From GCA-2737665 sp044344795 (lineage in GTDB: Bacteria > Bacteroidota > Bacteroidia > Palsa-965): a DNA stretch of 64,000 bases. The stretch lies in assembly GCA_044344795.1 (NCBI GenBank), contig JBIJCF010000006.1, positions 51,380-115,379 of the forward strand. The letters are read 5' to 3'. Within the stretch, counting starts at the first letter, position 1; every line of letters starts with the position of its first letter. Positions 36,245 through 45,954 of this stretch are shown piece after piece. The notes beneath the pieces are model-generated. The model did not search any database, was not told where the DNA came from, and was given only the letters and a program-made list of their open reading frames with translations. Position numbers and translations under genes: made by a program.

Positions 36245-38722
36245 ATGAAAAAACTTCTTCTTAGTTCCTGTTTGATTGTTGCTTCATTTTCTGCGTGGTC
36301 ACAGCGTGGAGAAGGAGGAATGCCTTATTCTAATAAATCCGATTATTTTAATAACGAAGTTCCTTTCGTTACTATGCAACCTTTTAATATTGATTCTGTG
36401 CGCAATGCCGCAGCGTATCAGGATTCAGTGAAAGGACCTTATAAATTCGGTTATAATTATTTTACGAATTTGAATCCAGATAATTCAGGAACATGGAAAG
36501 ATTTATCGAATGGTGATCGCTATTGGAGATTAGGAATTACATGTCCTGAGGCGCTTTCCATTAATCTTGCATTCAGCGGAATGGTGATGCCTCATGGCGC
36601 AAAGCTTTTTGTGTATAGTGCGGATCGTAAAGTGGTCATGGGAGCATTTACACGCAACCAGATGAATCCTGATCAGCTATTCGGAACAGAATTAATTCCC
36701 GGAGAAGCTGTTGTTGTAGAATACTACGAACCGGCAGCTGTTCGTGGTCAGGGTTGGTTGAACGTGTTCCGCATTACGCATGGCTTCCGTGGTGTTCAGC
36801 CGTATCTGGATGATATTGGTCGCGGATTTGGCGATGCAGGAAATTGTCATAATAACACGGCTTGTCCCGGTGCAGTAGCGTGGGCGGATCAGGCACGATC
36901 TGTGGTATGTTTGGTGTCGGGCGGAAGCGAATTTTGTACGGGAGCATTAATTAATAATACTTGTAATGATGCCACACCTTATGTCCTTACTGCTGATCAC
37001 TGTGGAACAGCAAACGGTTCTTGGGTGTTTCGTTTTAACTGGCAGTCTGCAACTTGCGCAGATCCTTCAACTAATCCTTCATCACAGTCATTAACCGGCG
37101 GAACACAGCGTGCTGCATATGGTGGTTCAGACGTTAGTTTGGTTCAAATTAATCAGGCAATTCCTTCTAACTACAACGTATATTTTTCAGGGTGGAATCG
37201 TGTGAATGCAGTTGTGGACAGCACAGTTTGTATTCACCATCCTTCAGGCGATATTAAAAAAATCAGCTGGGCACAAAATGTTACCATTTCTTCTACTTAT
37301 GGTGGTGCTGATTGCTGGAGAACAACACAATGGACGAGCGGTGTCACTGAGCCAGGATCTTCCGGTTCTCCACTTTATGATCCGAACAGAAGGATTATTG
37401 GACAATTGTATGGCGGTCCATCTTATTGCGGTGCGCCAACCAATAGTTTGAATGATTATTATGGAAAATTTTCAACGTCGTGGACAGGTGGTGGTACAAA
37501 CGCTACACGTCTCAGTAACTGGTTGGATGCTTGCAATACCGGTGTAACGGTTTTAGATGGTTTTGATCCTAACACGCCAACAGTAGCACTTGACGCGCAG
37601 ATGAACGCAGTTGTTACACCAAGCGGAGCCTACACCAATTGTGGTGCTGCTATTAATGAAGATGTAATTGTTGTTTTGCGAAATGCCGGTGTAAATACAT
37701 TGACGTCTTGCACCATTACATGGCAATTGGATTCCAATACTCCAACAGTTTTCAACTGGACAGGCTCTTTAAATTCCAACTCAACCACTCAGGTAAATCT
37801 TGGCAACATTACGTTGCCATTGGGTACACACACCGTAACTGTTGTTGTTAGCAATCCGAATAATGGATCAGATGGCAATACTGCTAATGATCAATCATCA
37901 ACTACCTTTACTGTTACCACATTGGCGACAGGGACATTGCCGGTGCAAGATGGATTCCAAAGTACCACATTCCCAAGTGCGGGATGGAGCGTAGTGAATC
38001 CGAATAACGATGTAACATGGGTACGTACTACCGCAGCAGGGTTTAACAGCAATGCTTCCATGCGTATTGACAATTTTAATAATGACACGGAAGGAACAAC
38101 GGATGATTTACGCACTCCTGTATTGGATTTAACCAACGCGATTGCCCCGATTACCGTGACATTTGATGTAGCTTATGCACGTTATGATGCGCAATATTCA
38201 GATACATTGGGTGTGTATGTTTCCACAGATTGCGGCATCACCTGGACACAAGTGTTTTTAAAAGGAGGAACAACATTATCTACTGCACCCGACAATACAA
38301 ATGCGTTTACTCCTAATGCTAATCAGTGGCGTGCGGAGTCTATTAATTTAAATGCTTATGCAGGTCAATCCGGTGTGATTGTGGCGTTCCGCGCACGCGG
38401 CGGATATGGTAATTTCTTGTACGTGGACAATATCAATTTAACTGCAGGAACAAGTTCTGTTAATGACATCGCCGGATTGGATGCAGGAGTTTATCCTAAT
38501 CCTAGCAATGACGGGATCTTTACACTAGAGTTGCAAGGTGTGTTGAACGGTGATGAAATAATAGAAGTTACTGATGTTACCGGGCGTGTTATTACTTCTA
38601 CAGCAGTTAATGGCATACAACGCCACACTTTAGATTTATCCGGTGAATCGCAAGGAGTTTATTTTGTTTCGGTGCGCAACAAAGACAAATCTATTCATCG
38701 TCGTCTGTTTTACGTGAAGTAA
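36245..38722 (+). CDS. Secreted trypsin-like serine protease with T9SS sorting tail
   Basis: An 825-residue protein. The signal peptide ends at AWSQ and is followed by a prodomain of ~200 residues. The trypsin-fold catalytic triad is His in LTADHCG (~residue 251), Asp in GGSDVSLV (~297) and Ser in PGSSGSPLYD (~376). The sequence resembles lysyl endopeptidases. A CARDB-like domain (~450-560), an adhesion-type beta-domain (~570-740) and a type A T9SS tail (GVYPNPSNDGIFTLELQG to the end) follow. It is probably an extracellular protein-degrading enzyme. Confidence 0.92.
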   Translation: MKKLLLSSCLIVASFSAWSQRGEGGMPYSNKSDYFNNEVPFVTMQPFNIDSVRNAAAYQDSVKGPYKFGYNYFTNLNPDNSGTWKDLSNGDRYWRLGITCPEALSINLAFSGMVMPHGAKLFVYSADRKVVMGAFTRNQMNPDQLFGTELIPGEAVVVEYYEPAAVRGQGWLNVFRITHGFRGVQPYLDDIGRGFGDAGNCHNNTACPGAVAWADQARSVVCLVSGGSEFCTGALINNTCNDATPYVLTADHCGTANGSWVFRFNWQSATCADPSTNPSSQSLTGGTQRAAYGGSDVSLVQINQAIPSNYNVYFSGWNRVNAVVDSTVCIHHPSGDIKKISWAQNVTISSTYGGADCWRTTQWTSGVTEPGSSGSPLYDPNRRIIGQLYGGPSYCGAPTNSLNDYYGKFSTSWTGGGTNATRLSNWLDACNTGVTVLDGFDPNTPTVALDAQMNAVVTPSGAYTNCGAAINEDVIVVLRNAGVNTLTSCTITWQLDSNTPTVFNWTGSLNSNSTTQVNLGNITLPLGTHTVTVVVSNPNNGSDGNTANDQSSTTFTVTTLATGTLPVQDGFQSTTFPSAGWSVVNPNNDVTWVRTTAAGFNSNASMRIDNFNNDTEGTTDDLRTPVLDLTNAIAPITVTFDVAYARYDAQYSDTLGVYVSTDCGITWTQVFLKGGTTLSTAPDNTNAFTPNANQWRAESINLNAYAGQSGVIVAFRARGGYGNFLYVDNINLTAGTSSVNDIAGLDAGVYPNPSNDGIFTLELQGVLNGDEIIEVTDVTGRVITSTAVNGIQRHTLDLSGESQGVYFVSVRNKDKSIHRRLFYVK

Positions 38723-38750
38723 GCGACGCAGTTATAATTATTAGGGCAAG

Positions 38751-38784
38751 CGGGCTTCGTGATTCATTTCACGGAGCCTGTTTT
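38751..38784 (+). terminator. Rho-independent terminator
   Basis: A hairpin of GGCTTCGTGA with TTTCACGGAGCC (one G-U pair) is followed by TTTT. It closes the protease gene; only this hairpin and an AT-rich leader occupy the gap to 38840. Confidence 0.65.
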
Positions 38785-38839
38785 GCATTAGGTGTTTCCG
38801 GGGAATTCGCTATATTTCGGAGGATAAACACATTTTCGT

Positions 38840-39889
38840 ATGATTCGTTTGTTAATTGTAATGACTGCCTTGTGCGGTTCTTTTCTTTATTTGTCTGCGC
38901 AGGACACGATTAAAGCTACTTCGCTGCCGGGTGCACAGGAAGCCGAACAGTTTTATAACAGCGGCACATTGAAGTTCAACAACAAGCAGTTTGCTGATGC
39001 CATGCTGGACTTTAATAAAGCCATTGAATTCAAGCCTGATTTTGAAAAGGCCTATTTCAATCGTGGTTTAACTAAAATTGAGCTGTTGTTGGCTAAAAGT
39101 GCTATCGAAGATTTTAATAAATCCATAGAACTCAATCCTGCCGCTGATTATGCATATTTCTATCGAGGAATGGCGAAGAATTCTTTAGGCGACAAGGATG
39201 GTGCCGGAGCAGATTTTGACCAGGCCGCCCGAATGAATGCGCAGAATGATAAAGCATTTTATCAATCGGGCGTGTTGAAATTTGAAAAATCAGATTACAA
39301 GGGTGCTATCGAATTGTTTGATAAAGCGATTCAAATAAATCAGAAAGAGGCTTACTATTTTAATGATCGTGGAAGTGCAAAGCGCATGTTGAAAGATTAT
39401 GACGGTGCTATCGCGGATTATCAGAAAGCGATTCAAATTAATCCGGGTTTAGCGTTTGTTTATAATAATTTGGGAAGTGCGCGTAAAGAGAATGGCGATT
39501 TGAAAGGTGCGATTGAATCGTACACTACTGCGGTTAATATGAAAACCGATTATTACATCGCATACAACAATCGTGGTGCTGCAAAATTACAATTGGGCGA
39601 TCTGGATGGAGCAATTTCTGATTTCAATCGTGCGATACAATTGAAGAATGATTACGCATTTGCTTATGTCAATCGTGCTGCTGTTCGTTACAAACGTCGC
39701 GATTATAAGGGCGCGGTTGAAGATTGCGATAAAGCCACTCAACTGAATTCCAATTATGCAGATGCATATTTGAATCGAGGTATTGCCAAAGAAATGTTAC
39801 GTGACCCCTCGGCATGTAATGATTTCAGGAAAGCCGCAGAGCTGGGCGTTGAAGTAGCGCATAATTATGTTAACGATTGTGAGAATTAA
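38840..39889 (+). CDS. Exported tetratricopeptide repeat protein
   Basis: A 349-residue protein with a signal peptide (cleavage near LSAQ) and about eight consecutive TPR units of 34 residues covering residues ~30-345. Repeated motifs are AIEDFNKSIELNP, AIADYQKAIQINP and YNNRGAAKLQLGDLDGAI. TPR arrays mediate protein-protein contacts. It is 12 bases upstream of the PorE-like gene, so it may be a periplasmic partner of that cell-wall-binding protein. Confidence 0.88.
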   Translation: MIRLLIVMTALCGSFLYLSAQDTIKATSLPGAQEAEQFYNSGTLKFNNKQFADAMLDFNKAIEFKPDFEKAYFNRGLTKIELLLAKSAIEDFNKSIELNPAADYAYFYRGMAKNSLGDKDGAGADFDQAARMNAQNDKAFYQSGVLKFEKSDYKGAIELFDKAIQINQKEAYYFNDRGSAKRMLKDYDGAIADYQKAIQINPGLAFVYNNLGSARKENGDLKGAIESYTTAVNMKTDYYIAYNNRGAAKLQLGDLDGAISDFNRAIQLKNDYAFAYVNRAAVRYKRRDYKGAVEDCDKATQLNSNYADAYLNRGIAKEMLRDPSACNDFRKAAELGVEVAHNYVNDCEN

Positions 39890-39901
39890 TTCAGAAAGAC
39901 G

Positions 39902-42043
39902 ATGAAGAACTTATTTCTACTAGCTGCAACATTACTTTTTGGAACCGCAACGTTCGCGCAAACGAATGTGGAGTTTGATGAAAAGAATTTTAACGACCGC
40001 AAGGCATTTAAAGAAGCGAACAAGCGTTACGATCGTGGTAACGATTATTATAAACAAGCTAAGTCTGTTCACGACGCGGAATTGAAACGTTTCGTCGGAG
40101 AGAATCATTATTACCCGAATGGTATCAATGAATTGGGCGGCGCAGGCATGGATATGTTCAAGTTAGCATTGCCCGAATATCTTGCGGCCAATCAGTTTAA
40201 TCCGAATAGCGCGACTTGTAATTTTCGAATTGCTGTTTGTTATTACAATATTCCCGCTCAGAAATTAATGGGATTGGCTTATGCGGAAAAGGCGAAGATG
40301 TTAAATCCTTCCGTTGATCCGGAATTGAATTATGTTCTCGGGCGTTTGTATCATTTGAATAGCCGTTGGGACGAAGCTATTGCTGCATATAAAAGTTATC
40401 AGCAAGTGTATAATACAGATCCTGTTAAGAACAAAGACAAGATTACGGATTGTAACCGAAAGATATCTGAGTGTTTGAACGGTAAAGAGTATGTTAAAAA
40501 TCCGCAGCGTGTGTTTATCGATAATCTTGGAGCTACCGTAAATTCAGCAGATCCGGAGTACACGCCAATCATTACGGCAGATGAATCGATGATGTATTTT
40601 ACCTCACGTCGTGCAACTTCAACGGGGGGAAGAATGTACCGGGATAATCAATATTTCGAAGATTTATATATGACAAGTTACGTGAATGGAAGTTGGACAC
40701 CCCCCGTTAATCTAGGTAAACCAGTTAACAGTGAAGATCATGATGCAACTGCAGGAATCTCTCCTGACGGGCAGCGTCTTTACGTATATCGTCCGCATAA
40801 TGGTGGTGATATTTATGAGTGTTTTCAGAAAGGAAACGAGTGGTCGGAACCGGAGCGAATGAATAAGAATATCAATTCTGAAGGGCATGAATCATCGGTC
40901 TCATTGAGTTACGATGGAAAGAAGTTGTTTTTTGTAAGTGATAAAGAAGGGACGAACGGCCATCGTGATATCTGGTTTAGTACCATGGATCAGAAGGGGA
41001 AGTGGGGAGCTTCTGTAAACCTCGGACCAACAATAAATACGATTTACGGTGAAGAAGGTGTGTTTATGATGCCTGACGGCAAGACGATGTATTTCAGTTC
41101 TCAGGGCCACAAGACTATGGGAGGCTACGATATTTTCAAAAGTGAATTTAAGGATGGTAAGTGGAGTGAGCCGGAGAATTTGGGTTATCCGATTAATGGT
41201 CCTGATGATGATGTATTCTTTGTAATTGACGCAAGCGGACGCCATGGTTATTTTGCATCCAATAAGGCGGATGGACAAGGAGAAAAAGATATTTATAAAA
41301 TTACGTTCCTCGGCCCTGAAAAGCCATTAGCAACAAGCACCGAAGACAATCTGTTAGCAGGAGTTGCACAGCCGGTAAAAACAATACAGGCGGCACAGCC
41401 CGTTGAAATCAAAACGGCGCAGTTGACATTGTTAAAAGGAGCAATTACAGACGCATTTACCAAGAAGCCTGTATCAGCGCAAATTGAAATTGTTGATAAC
41501 GAGCGTCGTGAAGTTGTTGCTACGTTTCCTAATAACTCTGTTAGTGGAAAGTATCTGGTGTCGTTACCATCGGGAAAAAATTATGGTATTGCGGTTAAAG
41601 CAGATGGATATCTGTTCCATTCCGAAAACTTCGATATTCCGGCAGGCGCTAATTATCAGGAAATCATAAAAGATATCGAACTGAAAAATGTTGCCGTGGG
41701 TAGCGTAATCGTATTGAAGAATATTTTCTTTGATTTTGATAAATCAACGTTAAAGCCGGCATCATTTATAGAATTGGATCGTTTGGTGAAACTGATGCAA
41801 GATGTTCCGTCGTTGCGTATTGAGATTTCAGGGCACACGGATAGTAAGGGTGCTGATGATTATAATCAGCGCTTGTCTGAAAGCCGTGCCAAGGCTGTTG
41901 TTGAATATTTGGTGTCGAAAGGCATAAAGGCTGATCGCATGGAGTACAAAGGTTACGGTGAAACACAACCAATTGAAAGCAACGAAACCGATGCAGGACG
42001 CGCTAATAACCGACGCACGGAGTTCAAGATTATCGGAAAGTAA
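39902..42043 (+). CDS. PorE-like OmpA-family protein (TPR, PD40 propeller, carboxypeptidase-regulatory-like, OmpA)
   Basis: A 713-residue exported protein with a signal peptide ending TFAQ. The domain order is a helical TPR-like region (~30-190), WD40-like PD40 repeats (~210-470: ADESMMYFTSRRATSTGG, SPDGQRLYVYRP, SYDGKKLFFVSDKEG), a carboxypeptidase-regulatory-like beta-sandwich (~510-590) and a C-terminal OmpA domain (FDFDKSTLKP, SGHTDSKGADDYN, LSESRA, NNRRTE) that binds peptidoglycan. This is the architecture of PorE, a periplasmic T9SS anchor, but related proteins are common in the phylum, so the role is inferred. mnmD begins at the next base after its stop. Confidence 0.9.
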   Translation: MKNLFLLAATLLFGTATFAQTNVEFDEKNFNDRKAFKEANKRYDRGNDYYKQAKSVHDAELKRFVGENHYYPNGINELGGAGMDMFKLALPEYLAANQFNPNSATCNFRIAVCYYNIPAQKLMGLAYAEKAKMLNPSVDPELNYVLGRLYHLNSRWDEAIAAYKSYQQVYNTDPVKNKDKITDCNRKISECLNGKEYVKNPQRVFIDNLGATVNSADPEYTPIITADESMMYFTSRRATSTGGRMYRDNQYFEDLYMTSYVNGSWTPPVNLGKPVNSEDHDATAGISPDGQRLYVYRPHNGGDIYECFQKGNEWSEPERMNKNINSEGHESSVSLSYDGKKLFFVSDKEGTNGHRDIWFSTMDQKGKWGASVNLGPTINTIYGEEGVFMMPDGKTMYFSSQGHKTMGGYDIFKSEFKDGKWSEPENLGYPINGPDDDVFFVIDASGRHGYFASNKADGQGEKDIYKITFLGPEKPLATSTEDNLLAGVAQPVKTIQAAQPVEIKTAQLTLLKGAITDAFTKKPVSAQIEIVDNERREVVATFPNNSVSGKYLVSLPSGKNYGIAVKADGYLFHSENFDIPAGANYQEIIKDIELKNVAVGSVIVLKNIFFDFDKSTLKPASFIELDRLVKLMQDVPSLRIEISGHTDSKGADDYNQRLSESRAKAVVEYLVSKGIKADRMEYKGYGETQPIESNETDAGRANNRRTEFKIIGK

Positions 42044-42712
42044 ATGGAGTCACGAGAACCTGAACTTCGTGTTACAACTGATGGTTCGCATTCTTTGTAC
42101 CATCCGGTAACGGATCAGCTTTATCATTCGCATCACGGTGCTGTGCAGGAATCCATGCACGTATTTATTAAGCACGGTTACGAATGTGTAGCAGGATCTA
42201 AGGATCATATTCGAATTTTGGAAATCGGATTCGGAACAGGGCTGAATGCCTTGTTGACACAACGTATGGCCGATGATAAAACGATTTATTATGAATCGTT
42301 GGAGTATTATCCGATTTCAGCAAATTTGGCGGAACAATTAAATTATCCGAGAGACAACAACGAGCGTACTTTTTTTCACGCTTTGCACAACGCTTCATGG
42401 AATACTGTTGAGATGTTATCGCCGCAATTTCAAGTGCGCAAACGTTTACTGAAAATCCAGGATTATGTTGCTCAAGATGCGTCGTTTGACGTGATCTATT
42501 TTGATGCATTCTCGCCGAGCGCTCAACCCGAGTTGTGGAGTGAGAAAATTTTTTGTGCGATGTACAATAGCTTAAACTATAATGGTGTTTTGGTTACATA
42601 TTGCAGCAAAGGCGATGTGCGGAGAGCTATGATAGCAGCGGGTTTCTCAGTAGAAAAACTCCCCGGCCCTCCGGGTAAGCGCGAAATGTTACGAGGCATA
42701 CGCATGAAATAA
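42044..42712 (+). CDS. mnmD: tRNA (5-methylaminomethyl-2-thiouridine)(34) methyltransferase MnmD
   Basis: A 222-residue SAM-dependent methyltransferase performing the last methylation of mnm5(s2)U at the tRNA wobble position. The SAM-binding motif LEIGFGTGLNALLT and the family motif YFDAFSPSAQPELW are clear. It is the stand-alone MnmD form without the FAD oxidase half of MnmC. It starts directly after the PorE-like stop with no gap and is followed by the cobalamin riboswitch region. Confidence 0.93.
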   Translation: MESREPELRVTTDGSHSLYHPVTDQLYHSHHGAVQESMHVFIKHGYECVAGSKDHIRILEIGFGTGLNALLTQRMADDKTIYYESLEYYPISANLAEQLNYPRDNNERTFFHALHNASWNTVEMLSPQFQVRKRLLKIQDYVAQDASFDVIYFDAFSPSAQPELWSEKIFCAMYNSLNYNGVLVTYCSKGDVRRAMIAAGFSVEKLPGPPGKREMLRGIRMK

Positions 42713-42745
42713 TTTGGCGATCAGTAAGAAATTCGTTTACATTTG
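42713..42745 (+). promoter_or_regulatory. Promoter of the B12 uptake operon
   Basis: A -33 box TTTG at 42713-42716 and a -7 box TACATTTG at 42738-42745 are 21 bases apart. Both match the Bacteroidota consensus, making this the best two-element promoter in the window. Transcription would start near 42752, just before the riboswitch. Confidence 0.65.
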
Positions 42746-42774
42746 CGCGTTCTTTAATTTATCGGCATCACCGG

Positions 42775-42932
42775 AAAAGGTCTGAAACGAAAGTTTTAGT
42801 TAATAGGGAATCGTGTTAAAGTCACGAACTGGTGCGCAACTGTAAGTGTCTTATAGGTCTGTGTAATACTCCACTGTCTGCCTGCGGCGGATGGGAAGGA
42901 ACACAGATGACACAAGTCAGGAGACCTGCCTT
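42775..42932 (+). promoter_or_regulatory. Cobalamin (adenosylcobalamin/B12) riboswitch
   Basis: The closing stem pairs AGGTCT (42778-42783) with AGACCT (42922-42927). Between them are the conserved B12-box parts: TAGGGAAT, then GGTGCGCAACTGTAA, and at the 3' side AAGTCAGGAGACCTGCC. The variable arm carries GCCTGCGGCGGATGGGAAGG. It lies in the 357-base leader of the BtuB-like receptor gene, where B12 binding would repress uptake genes. No T-tract terminator is evident after it, which favours control of translation over termination, though this is not firm. Confidence 0.92.
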
Positions 42933-43069
42933 CGCCGTTATGATCACGCCTTCGCAAGTTGAGGCAGAAATCAAGTGAGATGTTTTTACAATACCTTTTC
43001 CGGCGTTGTTGGTTCATTTTATTTATTTCCCGAGGCTTCGTGCGTGATGATGTCACAGACATTACGACA

Positions 43070-44971
43070 ATGAAGTATTTGTTCATTACACTTACGCTTT
43101 TGCTTTTCGTTTGCTCTGCAAACGGACAGGATACGTTGCGTACATATGACAAATCAGTCGTAGTCGTGGTAGTCGATCGTGTCCGCACACAAGCCTCCGG
43201 TGTGAAAGTGCTGACATTTGATTCATCATTAATAGCGCGCTACAACGACCGAAATATCGGTGACTTGTTGGCATCACATTCTCCCATTTTTGTAAAAAAT
43301 TATGGTCCGGGCAATTTATCTACGACAACTTTTCGTGGTGGAAACGCAGCGCACACCGCAGTGATCTGGGGAGGCTTGAACATCAATAGTTCCATGAATG
43401 GAATTGTTGATTTTAATTTGTTGCCAACGTATTTATTTGACCAAGTGGCTTTGCAGTTTGGCGGTGGTGGGACATCATGGGGAAGTGGCGCGGTAAGTGG
43501 AGCTGTTTTACTGGATAGTAAGATGAAGTTTAATAACGGAAGATCCATCACAGCAGGTTCTTCCATTGGAGCATTTGGTTTTCGTCAAACCGGTGTGAAG
43601 GCGCAATGGAGCTCCGATTCAACGATATGGAATTTAGGCGCGTATTACACAGATTCAGAAAACAACTTTACCTATCAACGCTCGGACACTGCCTCGAAAG
43701 AGCGAATGGATCATGCATCGTTCATTCAACGCGGAATTAAAATCGATCACAGTCGGAAATTGCGTGGTAAAAAGGGAATCTTGTCCGTACGATATTGGTA
43801 TCACGAGAATTTCAGAGATGTTCCACCGACACTGAATGAGCAAACATCTTCTGCTTTCCAGTATGATCTTACTTCACGATTAGCCTGGCAATTGCAGAAA
43901 GAAGCATTCGGAGGATTTTTGGTCATTCGGCAAGGATGGTTTTTGGAGCGAATTAATTTTAAGATTAATGATTATCGTAAAATTGAGCATAACGTTGCCA
44001 ATACTTTAATTTCTGATATCGAATTCAATCGTTATTTAGCGAAGTGGAAATGGCACGCCGGGGTTAATCACACGATTTCTATGGGGAATTCAAAGTCTTA
44101 TTCGGGAAGCCCAATGATCAACAGAATATCGCTCTTCGGTGGAGCGATTATCAAATTATCGAACCGTTGGGAAGGATCAATGAACCTTCGTTCGGAATTA
44201 GTCAATAATCAATTCGCACCTTTAACTTTTGCGGTAGGTTCTGAATATCGCGTTAATCCCTTGTTGTCATTTTTAGTAAATGCTTCTCGCGTGTATCGTG
44301 TCCCAACGTTTAACGATCTGTATTGGAATCCCGGCGGAAACCCTGAATTATTAACGGAGTTGGGTTATACCGGTGACGCGACTACAGTACTTAACATACG
44401 TCCTTTCCGAAGTAAATTTAAATCCAAAATAGAAATAACGGTATTCACACGTTTGATGAAAAATCAAATAATCTGGTTGCCACAAGGAGCGTTTTGGACC
44501 CCACGTAATTTAATGGAAGTATGGAGTAGAGGAATGGAAACGAACTGGACCTTGAGTTATACCAATAAGAACTTTTCTGTTCTGACAGGTGTTGGTACGA
44601 ATTATACGTTGGCTGCTTCGATGAAGCCGTTATCCGAGAACGATCAGAGTGTTGATCAACAATTGATGTACGTGCCCATGTATTCCGGCAACGGTAATAT
44701 TTTAATTCGCTATAAGCAGTTTGAATTTAATTATACTCTTACATATACAGGATACCGTTATATATCTACAGATCGTTATTCATACCTGAATCCGTATTGG
44801 TTGCATAGTAGTTTCGTTTCGTATGCCATAGAGGAGCGCAATAATATGATTATTCGACTAAACGGTTCTCTCGATAATATAACCAGTACCACGTATCAAA
44901 TTGTGCAAGGCAGACCGATGCCGCTGCGCGGTTTCAGAATCGGCGCTTCAATTACATGTAACAATAAATAA
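43070..44971 (+). CDS. btuB: BtuB-like TonB-dependent vitamin B12 receptor
   Basis: A 633-residue outer-membrane receptor. The ATG at 43070 gives a signal peptide MKYLFITLTLLLFVCSANGQ; a longer frame from 42959 would add 37 unsuitable residues. The plug domain (~45-155) includes NIGDLLASHSPIFVKNYGPG, TTTFRGGNAAHTAVIWGG and WGSGAVSGAV. The ~22-strand barrel follows. The riboswitch in its leader and the BtuH- and BtuG-like genes downstream identify cobalamin as the likely substrate. It has no carboxypeptidase-like N-terminal domain, unlike SusC-type receptors. Confidence 0.9.
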   Translation: MKYLFITLTLLLFVCSANGQDTLRTYDKSVVVVVVDRVRTQASGVKVLTFDSSLIARYNDRNIGDLLASHSPIFVKNYGPGNLSTTTFRGGNAAHTAVIWGGLNINSSMNGIVDFNLLPTYLFDQVALQFGGGGTSWGSGAVSGAVLLDSKMKFNNGRSITAGSSIGAFGFRQTGVKAQWSSDSTIWNLGAYYTDSENNFTYQRSDTASKERMDHASFIQRGIKIDHSRKLRGKKGILSVRYWYHENFRDVPPTLNEQTSSAFQYDLTSRLAWQLQKEAFGGFLVIRQGWFLERINFKINDYRKIEHNVANTLISDIEFNRYLAKWKWHAGVNHTISMGNSKSYSGSPMINRISLFGGAIIKLSNRWEGSMNLRSELVNNQFAPLTFAVGSEYRVNPLLSFLVNASRVYRVPTFNDLYWNPGGNPELLTELGYTGDATTVLNIRPFRSKFKSKIEITVFTRLMKNQIIWLPQGAFWTPRNLMEVWSRGMETNWTLSYTNKNFSVLTGVGTNYTLAASMKPLSENDQSVDQQLMYVPMYSGNGNILIRYKQFEFNYTLTYTGYRYISTDRYSYLNPYWLHSSFVSYAIEERNNMIIRLNGSLDNITSTTYQIVQGRPMPLRGFRIGASITCNNK

Positions 44972-44973
44972 TT

Positions 44974-45948
44974 ATGAGAAAAATTTTATCACTTATCGCT
45001 TTGCTGTCATTTCAGTTTGTTGATGGACAAACAGTTGCTGATTTCGAAAATTTTAATTTACCTACGGATACGTTTTGGAATGGTAGTTCGCAGCCACTTG
45101 GCACGACATTTACTTCCGGAAATGTTATCATGGAAAATTATTTTGATACCGCGTTCGGCGGCTATTGGACGCAGGGTTGGGCGTACAGTACAAAGAATGA
45201 TAGTTCGACTTCCGGATTTGGAAATTTGTATGCTGCCAAAGCATTGGCAGGTTACAATAACTCCATGACTTATGTTGTAGGACAACAAAATACTAAAGTC
45301 ATGTTGTCGGGTAATGCTGCAGGTGGCGTTATCAACGGTTGTTATATTACGAATGCTACGTATCCCGCTAATAGTATGCGGGACGGTGATATGTTTGCTA
45401 AAAAGTTTGGCGGTACTTCGGGTAACGATCCTGATTTCTTTAAGCTGACTATTCGTGGCTGGTTCGGCGGTCAAGTTATTACTGATAGTGTAGAGTTTTA
45501 TCTAGCGGATTATCGTTTTACGAATAATGCACAGGATTACATCGTTACCGATTGGCAGTGGGTTGATTTGTCTACATTAGGCAACGTAGATAGTTTGTGG
45601 TTTACGCTGTCCTCCAGTGATGTGGGTTCATTCGGTATTAATACGCCTTTATTTTTCTGTGCAGATAATTTTATAACCGCAGATAGTCCTTTGACGATTT
45701 TTGAAAGTAATCTGGATAATGCAATTGCGGCATATCCGAATCCGTTTGATCATCAGTTGATTATTGAAACGCTTGCTGCAAACGGAACTATTTGCATAAC
45801 CGATATTTCCGGTCGCGTGGTATTCACGCAAATGATTAATAAACAAGGCTCATTTAATTTGGATTTGTCCTATTTATCTTCGGGAGTTTACACGCTTTCA
45901 GTAATTTCAACTTCTGAACACAGAACAATTAAAATTGTAAAAAGATAA
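44974..45948 (+). CDS. DUF4465 surface protein (BtuH-like) with T9SS sorting tail
   Basis: A 324-residue exported protein (signal peptide ends VDGQ). Residues ~20-235 are a DUF4465 domain: ADFENFNLPTDTFWNG, GGYWTQGWAYS, LAGYNNSMTYVV, DFFKLTIRGWF, DSVEFYLADYR. DUF4465 is the fold of BtuH, a B12-binding surface lipoprotein of gut Bacteroides. Here the lipobox is absent and a type A T9SS tail (AAYPNPFDHQLIIET to RTIKIVKR) replaces it. It starts 2 bases after btuB and is surely in the same operon. The B12-binding role is inferred from domain and context. Confidence 0.88.
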   Translation: MRKILSLIALLSFQFVDGQTVADFENFNLPTDTFWNGSSQPLGTTFTSGNVIMENYFDTAFGGYWTQGWAYSTKNDSSTSGFGNLYAAKALAGYNNSMTYVVGQQNTKVMLSGNAAGGVINGCYITNATYPANSMRDGDMFAKKFGGTSGNDPDFFKLTIRGWFGGQVITDSVEFYLADYRFTNNAQDYIVTDWQWVDLSTLGNVDSLWFTLSSSDVGSFGINTPLFFCADNFITADSPLTIFESNLDNAIAAYPNPFDHQLIIETLAANGTICITDISGRVVFTQMINKQGSFNLDLSYLSSGVYTLSVISTSEHRTIKIVKR

Positions 45949-45954
45949 TTCGCC

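Noticed and set aside
43040..43062. GTGA-TGATG-TCAC as a third CRP-like site
   Set aside because: The spacer is five bases instead of six, there is no -7 element at 21 bases on either strand, and it sits just before the btuB start.
42796..43188. 130-residue minus-strand frame across the cobalamin riboswitch
   Set aside because: It covers a structured RNA and the btuB signal peptide; poly-Thr start and no family pattern.
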